DNA of 64,000 nt, from assembly GCA_033064195.1 (NCBI GenBank), contig JARBJD010000170.1, positions 93,835 to 157,834 of the forward strand. The letters are read 5' to 3'. The notes under the pieces were generated by a model. That model saw only the letters and a program-made list of their open reading frames with translations, was not told where the DNA came from and ran no database searches. A program made the position numbers and the translations under genes. This document shows, piece after piece, positions 10,429 through 22,194 of this stretch. How positions within the stretch are numbered: the stretch's first letter is position 1; each line of letters begins with the position of its first letter. The stretch comes from Blattamonas nauphoetae. Taxonomy: Eukaryota > Preaxostyla > Oxymonadida.

Positions 10429-12676
10429 ATGACGACACTCTCCTCAATTCTGCCTGAACTTCAGTCGTTGGAATTGGGAGTCAAGCAGAATATTACAGTC
10501 TTGCTGACTGGACTGCAGAGTCCAGATGATGGGGACGCCTGCGATGCCTCCAATGCACTCGTTCACCTTTTGTCCCGTTTGTTCCTCTCCTCCTCCATTT
10601 GGTTCAGATGCCCCTCTCCGGCCGATCCTGGCATCGGGTGTGGTTGGCACAAATGGTCTGTCGATCTTGAAGCGAGTTCTGGTGAATTCAACGAACACGA
10701 CGGTGAAAGTTTGGTTCTTCATTGCTTTATCTTCCCTACCCCTCTGAAAGCACAACACCATTCGAATCCTGTCATCGTTTAGTGTGATTTTTCTTTTGAG
10801 AGGATGATTTTGCAGTGTCATGTTCCGACGAAATTGTGAAATCGATTGTGAAGGCCGACCTCATCTACCCGCTGACTCCATTCCTCTCAACGAACCTCAC
10901 AGATATCGCATTTAATGTGTGCTGTGACTTTTCGATTAGTTTTCAGACATGGCGGATCTTGGAAGTGTGTGCGCATCGATTGAGTGAAGTCCACTTTCAA
11001 TTGATCGGGAACGGGATTCTGAACACGGCCAACCAAACGATTCTTGACATTCAGAAACGTTGCGACGCACTCAGTCAGGTCGATACAACCTCCGCACAGC
11101 AAGAACAAGACGACTGGAGCTTGGTTCTCGTGGAAATCCTGGAACTTGTGTCGGCGCTGAATTCAGGAGACATGCGACAGCTGGTCGGGCAGCAGACGAT
11201 CGACAGGATGATTGACTTGGTCGGGTTTGGGAATTCGGCCGTCTGCTCGAAAGTTGTTGTGCTCGTCCACTCGATGCTGGCGTTCTCTCCTCTGCTGCGG
11301 GAGAGGTTGTGGGGCTCGACTGTGCAAACGCGAGAGAAGAGGACGGGGAGTGCAGTGTCGATGAGTGGGACAGCGTGTCTGCAAACACTGGCGGAAGAAT
11401 CGGCATCCCGTCTGAAAGAAGTCTGGGCCGAAATCTCGACGGTTGCGATGCTGCGAATGCGGCGATGTTTGATGAGAAGGACAGAAGGAGGGCAAGAGGC
11501 GGATTGGACGGACGGGGAAGAGCGGATGTTGGAGGAGTTGATGAAGGAGAGCGAACGACGTGGAGTGATTCTGGACTTCTCGCTGCAGATCATTGTGCTA
11601 CTTTTGAGTTCGGGAGACCACGTGAAAGTCTGTGATTTTGAGATATTCACTTTCTTTTTGGGTTTTAGAGTTTATATTCGAATGGATTCGTGCGCCAACT
11701 TTTTGGGATGGTTGATTCGTTGGTTGTGATCTTCAAGTCGAATGCGATTGCAATCGGGATGGAAGGAGCTTCTGATGTTGTGTCCGACTTGTTTACAACC
11801 GATTCTGCTCCCACAATGGCCAGCCCAGCGACGGACAGGAACGACTCGCCCAAACTGTCCCGCTCTGCACTGAATGCACTCCGACCGCTCGTGCAGCCTC
11901 AAAACACGCCGACCCTTCCTTCGCTGGACGAAGTGATGGCGTTCGTCCGCTCTGAGCAGGAAGACGCGTCGTCGCCCAACCTTTTCTCGTCCCTCGCTCT
12001 GTCGCCCACAACCCGCTTCAAATCGACGATCGCGGCGAGCTGTGGGACATTTGCAGAATCGTCGGCGTTTCTTCTGTGCGAGCTGTGCGGGGAAGGGCAG
12101 GCAGGGCTGGACGAGCTGATCCGTGTTGGTCGCTCGTCATCTGCGTCGCTTGCGGACTTCGTTGGTTTTGTGGTGGATCTGTGCCTTGTGTCGCAGCGAG
12201 GGGCAGAGAGGAAGGTGCTTGAGCTGCTGGGAAGGGTGGGGGAGAGTGAGAGGAGAGTGGACTCGCTGTGTGGGGAGGGAGTGGTGGAAGGAGTGTGGGG
12301 GCTGCTTGAAGCGGGGTCGGTGGGGAAGGAGGAAGAGGCGAGTGTATGGCTTGTGGGGCTGTGTGAGAGGTGGAGGGAGGGCGGAGAGAGGAAGGAAGGG
12401 AAGGAGAGGGAGGAGTTTGTGGGGATGCTGCGAAGGGCAGGGATGGAGGAGTGGCTGGAGGGGATGCGGGAGAGCGAGTGGAGAGAGCGAGCAGAGGCCG
12501 TGTTGGGATGGGTGAGGAGTGTGGAAGGGAAGGAAGAGCCACAGAGTGAGGAGAGAGGTGCTGAGGGAGCAGAGGGGGAGCAAAGCGAAAATGGGGAGAA
12601 AGGAGAACACTCTGGAGGAGACGGACTTATTCTCGAACAGCCAGATACGACAGCGAAGGATGGGACGGAGCTGTGA
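10429..12676 (+). CDS. four-exon helical-repeat protein, ~689 aa
   Basis: I assemble exons 10429-10576, 10608-10702, 10803-11621 and 11669-12676. The introns (31, 100 and 47 bp) begin GT and end AG, and each restores one continuous frame; two have donor GTGAAAGT. The product is mostly hydrophobic helices. Its block IVKADLIYPLTPFLSTNLTD resembles the KADLIPQLITTLNPL block of the ~355-residue family, so it may be a distant relative with a HEAT/ARM-type fold. The last ~150 residues are Glu/Gly/Arg-rich, and the C-terminus is a low-complexity acidic tail (GAEGAEGEQSENGEKG) ending at TGA. There is no signal peptide. The first intron is the least certain; reading through it gives a different second-exon frame. 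Function unknown. Confidence 0.65.
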
Positions 12677-12920
12677 TGCATGTCCGCTGTGGATGGGACT
12701 TGGTGAACAGTCTTCGTGTGCTGTCCGCCATGTTGGGGAATTCTTGTTTCCAACGACTTGTTTTACTTTTTTGAGTTCCTCAACGAAAGCTTGAACACAG
12801 AATCCAACAAAGGGACCGCAATGGTTCAGACAACATGAAACATCGGCCAGCAAAACATCCTCTTGATTTTTTTTTTCTTTTTTCTCATTCATTTCACTCT
12901 CTTTGCTTCATCAGTTCATC
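12677..12920. other. spacer upstream of copy 5
   Basis: Non-coding by appearance. It contains a T-rich run near 12868-12886 and nothing else recognisable. Confidence 0.5.
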
Positions 12921-12930
12921 TGACCCATAA
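12921..12930 (+). promoter_or_regulatory. TGACCCATAA box upstream of copy 5
   Basis: Exact TGACCCATAA, 28 nt before the ATG at 12959. Same box and spacing as at copies 2, 6 and 7. Confidence 0.65.
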
Positions 12931-12958
12931 CGAGTCATTCGAGGCCAGATCGGAAAGA

Positions 12959-14032
12959 ATGACAGCTTTAAACACGAATATATCCTCCTACCCTGATTCT
13001 CCTTGCTCTGGTATCTCTTTATCCAGCTTTTCATATTCTCCAGACTGTTCAGCTTTCCTGAATTGGAGCGAAGAAAACCTTGAAACTGTGCATGAAAAGG
13101 CCGTTGTTCTTCGGTCTCTCGTAGCCACTGTGAAGTTACAGCCTGCACTTGATGACCCTCTGGAAGCGAAAGCGGTGAAGTTTCTCGAAACTGTGGTTCC
13201 GAATGATCAATCATTAGCCGAGGCTTTTCTCAACAACCCTGCATCTAGCTCTGATGAATCTTTGACAGAATTCATACAGTCAGTTTTGGTACTTGTTTCT
13301 TCACCCTATCAATCAATCATTAACGCTGCTGTGGTGATATTCACTTCTCAGAACAGGTTCTGTTTCCCACCCGACCGTCTTGCTCTCATCAAAGCTGATC
13401 TGATCCCTCAACTTCTCATCATTCTCGATCCGCAGTCTGTTTCATATGCAGGAATGCTCGATATCCACACCTGTCTCATTTTAAACATCTCCGAGTCTGT
13501 CTGGCTCGCAACTCCATCTGGTCTCAAACATCTCGGAATTGAAGATCACGATGAACAACAACCTATTCACGAGACGGTTCTAAAGCAAGTTCTGATCCCA
13601 TCGGAACAGTATATTTACCATTTATGCGTGAACCGCTTTTCGATCGTCGATGGGAAGCAATCAGAGACTTTTCTCGGTCTCCTCGCCCGACTCCTCGCAA
13701 TATCTCCGTATTATCAACCGAAAATGGAATTTGTTCTTCACATGCCAGTCTTTCTCACGATTCCAAGTTGTCTCACATTCTTCGAAAATGATCACGCAAT
13801 CTGGTATTTTCTGTACACAATGAACCAGACCCAGCTGGAATGGAACAGAACAAAGGGAACCCAGCAACAGATCTGGCAGACTGTGCACCGAATGTTGAGA
13901 ATGGAGGGCTTCGAAGATGTGATCGAGGAAAAGCTGCAAAACGACCAAAACGGATCCAACGTAAGATGGCTTGTTGCATTTTCGATCAGATGGAACAACC
14001 AGCAGGGCACGAACCTTCCGCGACTTTTTTAG
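12959..14032 (+). CDS. HEAT/ARM-like family protein (copy 5), 357 aa
   Basis: Full-length plus-strand member: SPDCSAFLNWSEENLE, VLRSLVATVKLQPALD, FIQSVLVLVSSPYQSI, KADLIPQLLIILDPQSVSYA, LDIHTCLILNI, IPSEQYIYHLCVNRFSIVDG, YYQPKMEFVLHMPVFLTIPS, HRMLRMEGFEDVIEEKL, ending NQQGTNLPRLF and TAG. The chosen ATG follows CGGAAAGA and aligns with the family. A frame opening 96 bp earlier would add a hydrophobic leader, but it would have to be translated across the promoter box, so I reject it. A decayed Ser- and charge-rich gene follows downstream on the same strand. Function unknown. Confidence 0.85.
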   Translation: MTALNTNISSYPDSPCSGISLSSFSYSPDCSAFLNWSEENLETVHEKAVVLRSLVATVKLQPALDDPLEAKAVKFLETVVPNDQSLAEAFLNNPASSSDESLTEFIQSVLVLVSSPYQSIINAAVVIFTSQNRFCFPPDRLALIKADLIPQLLIILDPQSVSYAGMLDIHTCLILNISESVWLATPSGLKHLGIEDHDEQQPIHETVLKQVLIPSEQYIYHLCVNRFSIVDGKQSETFLGLLARLLAISPYYQPKMEFVLHMPVFLTIPSCLTFFENDHAIWYFLYTMNQTQLEWNRTKGTQQQIWQTVHRMLRMEGFEDVIEEKLQNDQNGSNVRWLVAFSIRWNNQQGTNLPRLF

Positions 14033-14343
14033 AAACAGGCAGAAATTAACAGACACAAACCGAACAACACCCTTCGCTCTCCACACTCAACCATCACTCT
14101 CCACTCTTCCTTGTTTCTGCAGCTTTTAACACCACTCTCTCGCTCTCTCGCTCTGTTGTGTTTTGATTTGAAGAGTGATTGACGAATGACGAAGGATTGT
14201 CGAGCTGATGTGGAACTGACTCGAACACTCTCCACCACACTCGACACACACTCTGATCTTCTTTTTCATCGTTGGATTGTGAATTTTCTTTTTTGTGGGT
14301 ATCGTCTGTCTGGCGCTTGGCAAGGCGGATTGGTGTGGGAATG

Positions 14344-16112
14344 AACGACACCAAATCTATCGATGTCACTCGCATCTCACCCGAACTCCGTTTGAGTGCA
14401 TTCTCCTCATCGCCCTCGACCATCTGCAGATGCTTCCAAGTCATTCACATTCGTCATCCCGAGACTCTTAAGCTCGTGCAAATTGATGGCCATTCTTGAT
14501 CCCTGCTCCGTCGCCAAACACCCTCCAACTTTCATCTGGCTCTCCCCTTCACCACACTCGGTGTTGCACGTGCTGGTGGCTGTTCGTTCGAAGCACAAGC
14601 AATGCTCGCTTCGACTGTCTTCCTTGTTCCCTTTCTTTCGCTCGTCGTCGAATCCTTCACCCTTCCCTCCTTTCTTCCTTCGTCGCCAAACAACATGCCG
14701 TCAGTGAAAGAACAATTGGAGCTGGCTGGGTGCATCTGCCTCCCTCTCCACTCGCTCCTCCACAAGGAAGCACGCACACGCTCACCAATCTTCGTCTCGT
14801 TCGATTCTGTCCCCATTTCTGATTTCTGCGCAGATTCTTCGGAAAGTGGGGGACGAGGAAGGAAGAATGGAGCGGTTCGGATGATCGTATCGCTGTTCTC
14901 GTCTCTGTCGTTGTCTGAACGGACATCGCTGTATTTAGCAGGAGGGAAGAAGAATGGAAAGAGGGGAAATGGATGGAATCAGAAAAGGAGAGAGATGGAC
15001 GAGAAGCGGAAGGGATTGGAAGCGAAAAAGTTGGAAGAAGAGAGGTTGAGGAACAAGCGACGAGAGGACGAAGAACGACGAGGGAAGGAAGAAGAAGAGA
15101 TGCGAAAGAAGCGAAGAGAAGACATGAGAAATAATCGAGAAGAAATGGTGTGCAGCAGACGAACGTTGAAGGTGAGAGGAAGACGAAAAAGTGCGAAGGA
15201 ACTCGAAGTGGTCGGATGCTGGACAAGCAGCACCGGGGCGACTGACATCGGTGTCGGGGAGGGAAGGAAAAAAAGTGAGAAGGAAAGTCGGGAGGCGGAA
15301 GCGGCGAAGAGGAGGCAGTCCAATTCTCCCCTCCCGCACATCTCTCTGCCCGTCTCCGCCACGGCCGACGAAGCACGGCCTCGCTTTTCGTCGCTCTCGT
15401 CGACGACTCCGCAATTTGTCGTCACTCCCTCTGTCCCCTCCCACTTCCCCAAAACCAACCACAACGGCGCTCGAGGGAAGGACGAGATTGCTGTTCTGTC
15501 GCTTCAGTCGAACCAGCACAAGCCAACACCGCGGCGTGCACAGACAGACAGAACACTGACACTGCCGACCTCGCCACTCGTCACGTCGTCTCCGCAATCG
15601 CCGCCATTCTCGTCGAACACACACGCGTCGGCATCGTCGCCTTCGCTCACTCCATCCGTCGGTGATGTGTCGTCGCTCCACGCACAGCTGTCGAAACTGC
15701 AGTTTTTGTCGAGTCACCATCAGCAGACGATCACAGCGCTGGAGAAAGTGAAGAGATACGCCCAGACATTGAATCAGTTTCGAAAGGAGTGATGGAAGTC
15801 ACCAAGCGTGTCGTGTTGGAGCTGAAGCGAGTGAAGGCTCGGCTGTCGACGGCGCGAGAGTAGAGCATCGCATTGGCACAGGCAGTGAAGAGTGGGGACG
15901 GGACGAAGGTGGACCGAGTTGTGTCGAAGGCGCATGAGATGGAGGACAGGGCTCGAAAGGCGGAGGAAGAGATGAGGCTGAGAGAGGCAGTGTGGAACGA
16001 CGAGATGGAGGCTCTTCACTTTCCTCCTGAAGAGCCAGAAGATCCGACACAACAAGAAACAGAGGATCCCCAAACAAGAAAGCCACGCCGCAAAAAGTGC
16101 GTGCACTGCTGA
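14344..16112 (+). pseudogene. decayed coiled-coil gene, family B copy a
   Basis: Best copy of a second recurrent family (others at 39744-40067 and 44400-45170). A conserved block reads CSFEAQAMLASTVFL followed by SLVVE and a Pro/Ser stretch. Then come about 70 residues rich in Lys, Arg and Glu (predicted charged helix), a Ser/Thr/Pro linker, and a C-terminal coiled coil ending RRKKCVHC. The main frame stops at TGA 15790-15792; a one-base shift would continue it into MEVTKRVVLELKRVKARL. That frame in turn is cut by TAG at 15861-15863, after which it stays open to 16112. Two independent lesions make this a pseudogene unless an unseen intron removes both. I do not recognise a functional family. 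Confidence 0.55.
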
Positions 16113-16402
16113 TCTTGCTGACATCATGTCCCCAACCGCTGCCTCTCGCGCTCATCGTGGTCGTCCACCCGAAGACACTGCTTGCGAACATGTGGGTGAG
16201 AGGAAGGGACAGTGACACGCCTGTTCATACCACTCCTTCTCGACTCAAGCTGATTGGCATGGATTGACACGCAGAACAAGAATGAGAGTATCTGCATCGC
16301 CTGCTTTAGACGATTGTGAACCTTATTGTGTTCGCTGGATCTGAGCTCCTTCTTGCGAAGTGCGATGTTCGTCGAAGAAGCAAGTCTTTGCTCACACATC
16401 TT
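16113..16402. other. spacer before the 58-bp satellite
   Basis: No recognisable gene; a minus-strand 91-codon frame (16124-16399) is unsupported. Confidence 0.5.
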
Positions 16403-18780
16403 CTCGTTGATGGGAGTGATCTCGAATCATTCAAAGAGAACGTTTTGTTGACTGGCCCAACTCGTTGATGGGAGTGATCTCGAATCATTCAAAGAGAACG
16501 TTTTGTTGACTGGCCCAACTCGTTGATGGGAGTGATCTCGAATCATTCAAAGAGAACGTTTTGTTGACTGGCCCAACTCGTTGATGGGAGTGATCTCGAA
16601 TCATTCAAAGAGAACGTTTTGTTGACTGGCCCAACTCGTTGATGGGAGTGATCTCGAATCATTCAAAGAGAACGTTTTGTTGACTGGCCCAACTCGTTGA
16701 TGGGAGTGATCTCGAATCATTCAAAGAGAACGTTTTGTTGACTGGCCCAACTCGTTGATGGGAGTGATCTCGAATCATTCAAAGAGAACGTTTTGTTGAC
16801 TGGCCCAACTCGTTGATGGGAGTGATCTCGAATCATTCAAAGAGAACGTTTTGTTGACTGGCCCAACTCGTTGATGGGAGTGATCTCGAATCATTCAAAG
16901 AGAACGTTTTGTTGACTGGCCCAACTCGTTGATGGGAGTGATCTCGAATCATTCAAAGAGAACGTTTTGTTGACTGGCCCAACTCGTTGATGGGAGTGAT
17001 CTCGAATCATTCAAAGAGAACGTTTTGTTGACTGGCCCAACTCGTTGATGGGAGTGATCTCGAATCATTCAAAGAGAACGTTTTGTTGACTGGCCCAACT
17101 CGTTGATGGGAGTGATCTCGAATCATTCAAAGAGAACGTTTTGTTGACTGGCCCAACTCGTTGATGGGAGTGATCTCGAATCATTCAAAGAGAACGTTTT
17201 GTTGACTGGCCCAACTCGTTGATGGGAGTGATCTCGAATCATTCAAAGAGAACGTTTTGTTGACTGGCCCAACTCGTTGATGGGAGTGATCTCGAATCAT
17301 TCAAAGAGAACGTTTTGTTGACTGGCCCAACTCGTTGATGGGAGTGATCTCGAATCATTCAAAGAGAACGTTTTGTTGACTGGCCCAACTCGTTGATGGG
17401 AGTGATCTCGAATCATTCAAAGAGAACGTTTTGTTGACTGGCCCAACTCGTTGATGGGAGTGATCTCGAATCATTCAAAGAGAACGTTTTGTTGACTGGC
17501 CCAACTCGTTGATGGGAGTGATCTCGAATCATTCAAAGAGAACGTTTTGTTGACTGGCCCAACTCGTTGATGGGAGTGATCTCGAATCATTCAAAGAGAA
17601 CGTTTTGTTGACTGGCCCAACTCGTTGATGGGAGTGATCTCGAATCATTCAAAGAGAACGTTTTGTTGACTGGCCCAACTCGTTGATGGGAGTGATCTCG
17701 AATCATTCAAAGAGAACGTTTTGTTGACTGGCCCAACTCGTTGATGGGAGTGATCTCGAATCATTCAAAGAGAACGTTTTGTTGACTGGCCCAACTCGTT
17801 GATGGGAGTGATCTCGAATCATTCAAAGAGAACGTTTTGTTGACTGGCCCAACTCGTTGATGGGAGTGATCTCGAATCATTCAAAGAGAACGTTTTGTTG
17901 ACTGGCCCAACTCGTTGATGGGAGTGATCTCGAATCATTCAAAGAGAACGTTTTGTTGACTGGCCCAACTCGTTGATGGGAGTGATCTCGAATCATTCAA
18001 AGAGAACGTTTTGTTGACTGGCCCAACTCGTTGATGGGAGTGATCTCGAATCATTCAAAGAGAACGTTTTGTTGACTGGCCCAACTCGTTGATGGGAGTG
18101 ATCTCGAATCATTCAAAGAGAACGTTTTGTTGACTGGCCCAACTCGTTGATGGGAGTGATCTCGAATCATTCAAAGAGAACGTTTTGTTGACTGGCCCAA
18201 CTCGTTGATGGGAGTGATCTCGAATCATTCAAAGAGAACGTTTTGTTGACTGGCCCAACTCGTTGATGGGAGTGATCTCGAATCATTCAAAGAGAACGTT
18301 TTGTTGACTGGCCCAACTCGTTGATGGGAGTGATCTCGAATCATTCAAAGAGAACGTTTTGTTGACTGGCCCAACTCGTTGATGGGAGTGATCTCGAATC
18401 ATTCAAAGAGAACGTTTTGTTGACTGGCCCAACTCGTTGATGGGAGTGATCTCGAATCATTCAAAGAGAACGTTTTGTTGACTGGCCCAACTCGTTGATG
18501 GGAGTGATCTCGAATCATTCAAAGAGAACGTTTTGTTGACTGGCCCAACTCGTTGATGGGAGTGATCTCGAATCATTCAAAGAGAACGTTTTGTTGACTG
18601 GCCCAACTCGTTGATGGGAGTGATCTCGAATCATTCAAAGAGAACGTTTTGTTGACTGGCCCAACTCGTTGATGGGAGTGATCTCGAATCATTCAAAGAG
18701 AACGTTTTGTTGACTGGCCCAACTCGTTGATGGGAGTGATCTCGAATCATTCAAAGAGAACGTTTTGTTGACTGGCCCAA
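16403..18780. repeat. 58-bp satellite, 41 tandem units
   Basis: The unit starts CTCGTTGATGGGAGTGATCT and ends ACTGGCCCAA. The array is 2378 bp, exactly 41 x 58, and I see no sequence difference between units. Stops occur in each frame, so it is non-coding. Perfect identity implies very recent expansion, ongoing homogenisation, or collapsed assembly. Confidence 0.95.
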
Positions 18781-18805
18781 CTTTGGGTGACACACATCAT
18801 CGCGA

Positions 18806-19689
18806 ATGGTGTGCTGTTTCACGAGGAAAGATGGTGTGTTGAAGTTGGGTGTCGTGCAAAGCACCGACGGATTGAATCTCACCCCAGTTCACGTAAGTCG
18901 AGTCAGGAACAAAGAAACAAAAGCCAAACCGTCAGTTGAAGCAACAGCACGAAACTTCTTCAAGGTTTGTAGATGCGCTGAATGTCATTTCTCGAATCAG
19001 GCTCACCTCAAGGTGAGTGGGAGCGTGATCTCGAGAACAAATGATGGATTGAACTCCGAAAGAAACAAAATGACAATCGTCGACATGACGATTAGCCCAT
19101 CCACTGCACTCTCCACTGGCTGTTTGTTCTGTCCGGAATCGTCTCCAAAAGTTCGGAAATTGGGAGCAGAGCAAAGATGATGACTTCAATCGGTTTGTCG
19201 ATGACAGAGCAGTCTGGACTTGGGGTGGACGATTGGCGGACAACATTGCCAACGCCAGTGCGAACGATGACACAATAGATGACATAGTTCGCTCTGGCGA
19301 ACGGGCCAAGGATCACACTGACCCCGCAGCGAGACGGAACGGTTGTGGACGAGCGTCTGGAAGCTGAGATTGAGAAGATGGGTGAGATGATGGGACAGAC
19401 AGGATTCTTCCAGACAGGACAACTTGTGTCCGCGACCGACCTGATTCAGAGGCTGCTGGAAGTGGATGTGGTGTCGGGACAGCCGCATGCGGAGTGGACT
19501 GTTTTGAACAGCAACAACGAGAAGGGTCTTGTTGTTAATCAGCTGGTTTGGATCGAGATCAAGCGCGACGTGACGATTCAGAGTTTCTGGTGGACTCGAG
19601 TGATTGAGATCCAATTGGGCGTGCTGAACCGCTCGGAGGAGTCTTTTCTGTTGTCGCTGAATGCTGAAGGGTCGCCCTCGCATGTTTGA
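18806..19689 (+). pseudogene. possible decayed gene of unknown type
   Basis: Two plus-strand frames (18806-19180 and 19345-19689) in different registers, with a third open register between them up to 19368. The second holds plausible globular sequence (MDERLEAEIEKMGEMMGQTG, then WWTRVIEIQLGVLNRSEESF). No start, intron set or family can be assigned. It could be an intron-containing gene or debris next to the satellite; the frame changes favour debris. Confidence 0.3.
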
Positions 19690-19822
19690 GATGCATCGCT
19701 TTTGGAGTATGTGTTGGATGTCTGCTCAACTTGAAACTGCGGCAAGTTCAAGTACAGTCTTGATTTGTCTTGATTTCTCGTCAATTTCAATACAATCTCT
19801 TTGTTTCAAAAGCTTGTTGTAT

Positions 19823-19832
19823 TGACCCATAA
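19823..19832 (+). promoter_or_regulatory. TGACCCATAA box upstream of copy 6
   Basis: Exact TGACCCATAA, 28 nt before the ATG at 19861, retained although the gene carries a premature stop. Confidence 0.65.
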
Positions 19833-19860
19833 CTGGTGTTTCTTCTCAGAATCTGAAAGA

Positions 19861-20901
19861 ATGAGTGCTTTCGACACGAATACATCCTCAACAACTGATT
19901 TTGTTTGCGATGGTATCTCTTCAGACTACTTGTCACATTTTCCAGATTGTTCTCCTTTCTTGAATTAGGATGAAGAACGATTTGACTCTGAACAAGAAAG
20001 AGCAGTTGTATTTCGATCTCTCGTTGCCACAGTGAAGTTGCAGCCTGCACTTAATGCCTCCCTGGAAGCGAAAGTCGTGAAATTTCTGGAATTTGTGCGT
20101 CCACGAACTCAAACGTCTGATGATGAATATTTGAACAACTTCATACAATCCATTGTGGTGCTCCTTTCCTCGCCCAGTCAGGTCATAATCAACGCATTAA
20201 TGAAGATGCTCAACACTCTCTACATTTGGTGTTCAGTTGACAACCTTCTTCTCCTTGTCAAAGCTGATCTGATCACTCAAATCATCCTCACTCTCAATCC
20301 ATTGACTTTTTCTTTCACAGAAGCAGCCGATATCCACATAAATCTCATGGAAAGCATCAACTGGACTGTCTGGCTCATAACTCCGGATGGACTCTCACGA
20401 CTCCGAATTCAAAATCACGATGGAAGACAAGCTGTGTACGAGACAGTTTTCAAGCAAGTTTTGACTCTATCAGAGAAGTATATCTGGCATTTGTGCGTGA
20501 ACCGCATTTCGATGGCCGATGATAAGTTTTCATATTTTTTGACTAGTGTTCTCGCCCGACTCCTCGAAGTATGTCCATACCATCAACCGACAATGGAATT
20601 TGTTCTTCATATGCCAGTCATTCTCACGCTTACAAGTTGTCTCACGTTCTTCGAAGATGATGAGTCAATCTGGAGCTTTCTGTCTTATATGGCCAGTACC
20701 CAACGGGAATTGAACGTAAAAGGCGGAGAAGTGCGAGAGATGGGGAAGACAATGCATCGGATGTTGAGAATGGAGGGCATCGAAGATGCGATTGAAGAAA
20801 AGCTGCGAAACAACAGCAAAGAATTGAGAGGAGGATGGATTATTGAAAATTCGATCAGATGGAACAACTTGCACGGCATGAACCTCTCACAACAGGAATA
20901 G
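19861..20901 (+). pseudogene. HEAT/ARM-like family (copy 6) with in-frame TAG
   Basis: A complete family-length copy of 346 codons from the aligned ATG to the terminal TAG, but codon 36 is TAG (19966-19968). That is the position where most copies have the Trp of the FLNW block, so TGG to TAG is the simplest change. Everything after it is undamaged: VVFRSLVATVKLQPALN, KADLITQIILTLNPLTFSF, LSEKYIWHLCVNR, PYHQPTMEFVLHMPVILTL, HRMLRMEGIEDAIEEKL, ending MNLSQQE. The intact remainder suggests a recent mutation, a sequencing error, or read-through. Re-initiation would lose the first domain. TAG is the normal stop of sister copies, so recoding is unlikely. Confidence 0.8.
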
Positions 20902-21172
20902 AAACAAGCAAGAACCAGCGAATCTTTCGATCTGTTTCTGGCTTCCTTTAGTCAACAAATCCTGTTTGTGTGTGATCTTTGCCGGCTCTGGCATCACTTC
21001 ATGGTTTCACGGACTGAACGAGTCGGATTCTCCCCTAGTCTCCCTCCATGGGAACTAAACAGTCAGCAACATCGAGGAAAGTTCGAATCCACGATGGTCT
21101 ATATCCCTTGTCTTATTTATCAAATCATTTGTTCACTTGACTATTTGTTACTGTTTTGTAGTCGGTAGGTTT
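20902..21172. other. spacer, nothing recognised
   Basis: 3' flank of copy 6 and short frames only; becomes A/T-rich towards the hAT-type insertion. Confidence 0.5.
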
Positions 21173-21180
21173 CATCAACT

Positions 21181-22150
21181 CAGGGTTGTCGGGCCCTCTG
21201 AGTTGACTTAAGTCGTGGAAAAATGACTTAGTAGTAAGAAGTAAGGAAAAACGACTTACTACTAAGTTATTACATATGTAAGATCATTTTTGAGCAAAAT
21301 ATTGTGTTTTTTTCGATGAAATGAGACGAACGTGAAGAAAACCGACACTTCTCATGTTGGATTGTGCTCCTGGGCGATGGGGAAGAGGAAGCAGATAAAG
21401 CAAAGAGCAGGGTTGAAGTGAAACTGAAGAAAGGGAAGAAGGGAAAGAAATAATCTGTCGAACATAAAACATACAGAAAACAGGAAATAACGGGCGAGAA
21501 GAACGAAATTATGCAATCTCTGTCGATGAAAACTCCGCATCTCCCGACCAGAATGACGATACTCGAAGAAAAACCACTTGTCAGTCGTGGTCTGGTCTGT
21601 TTCGAAGTGATTCTGGAAGTGATGTCGTACAAGGTGATCATCGATCGAAATCTTTGAATAATAGTTGCTGAACTCACGACTGTGACAAAAGCAAGTCGGT
21701 GGAACAGTCTTCGAGTCTAACCAGGAAGAATGGGAGAGTTTCATGTTTGTGTCTAGAGATTGCATTTTTGTCAAGTCTGTACTCCCGCTCTGTCAGAAAC
21801 AGCAAATTGAATGTAGAGGATTCTGTGATTGAACGTACAATGAAAGATTCTTTTCATTCAATCAAGATCTGACCCACACAGACTTTTTCTCTATTCCACA
21901 AATAACCTCTCTTGGACCTTAAAGATGTTTACTCATAAAACATTTAATTCTTATCGGAGAGCAATACTTTTGTGCACGATTTGAGATTCTGTCGACGAAC
22001 GGTTATTGTATACCCTTTGATCAAGACCACAAAAAGTGGTAAAAAAGTGAAATTACTTACTTTCGAAGAAAACCGACTTAGTCTTAAGTCACGAGAAAAA
22101 AGCGAAAAGTAAGTCAAATTCCTTACTACTAAGTCATTCCGACAACCCTG
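21181..22150. mobile_element. non-autonomous hAT-type element, 970 bp
   Basis: Perfect 12-bp terminal inverted repeats, CAGGGTTGTCGG on the left and CCGACAACCCTG on the right. They are flanked by a perfect 8-bp target duplication, CATCAACT (21173-21180 and 22151-22158). An 8-bp duplication with ends starting CAGGG is characteristic of the hAT superfamily. Subterminal motifs CTTACTACTAAGT recur in both orientations near each end; one pair forms a 13-bp stem (21226-21238 with 21255-21267). No transposase frame is present, so it must be mobilised in trans. Insertion left 36 bp between the duplication and the ATG of the beta-helix gene. Confidence 0.9.
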
Positions 22151-22194
22151 CATCAACTCCCCTCGAATAAAAGGGACAGATCTTTCTCTAACTC

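Noticed and set aside
12863-12958. Hydrophobic signal peptide on family copy 5
   Set aside because: The extra residues come from a T-rich stretch upstream of the promoter box; no other copy has them.
16403-18780. CRISPR array
   Set aside because: Units are contiguous and identical with no variable spacers; the genome is eukaryotic.
21060-21100. tRNA gene suggested by AAGTTCGAATCC
   Set aside because: The T-loop-like string is not accompanied by an acceptor stem, D-arm or anticodon arm at the right distances.
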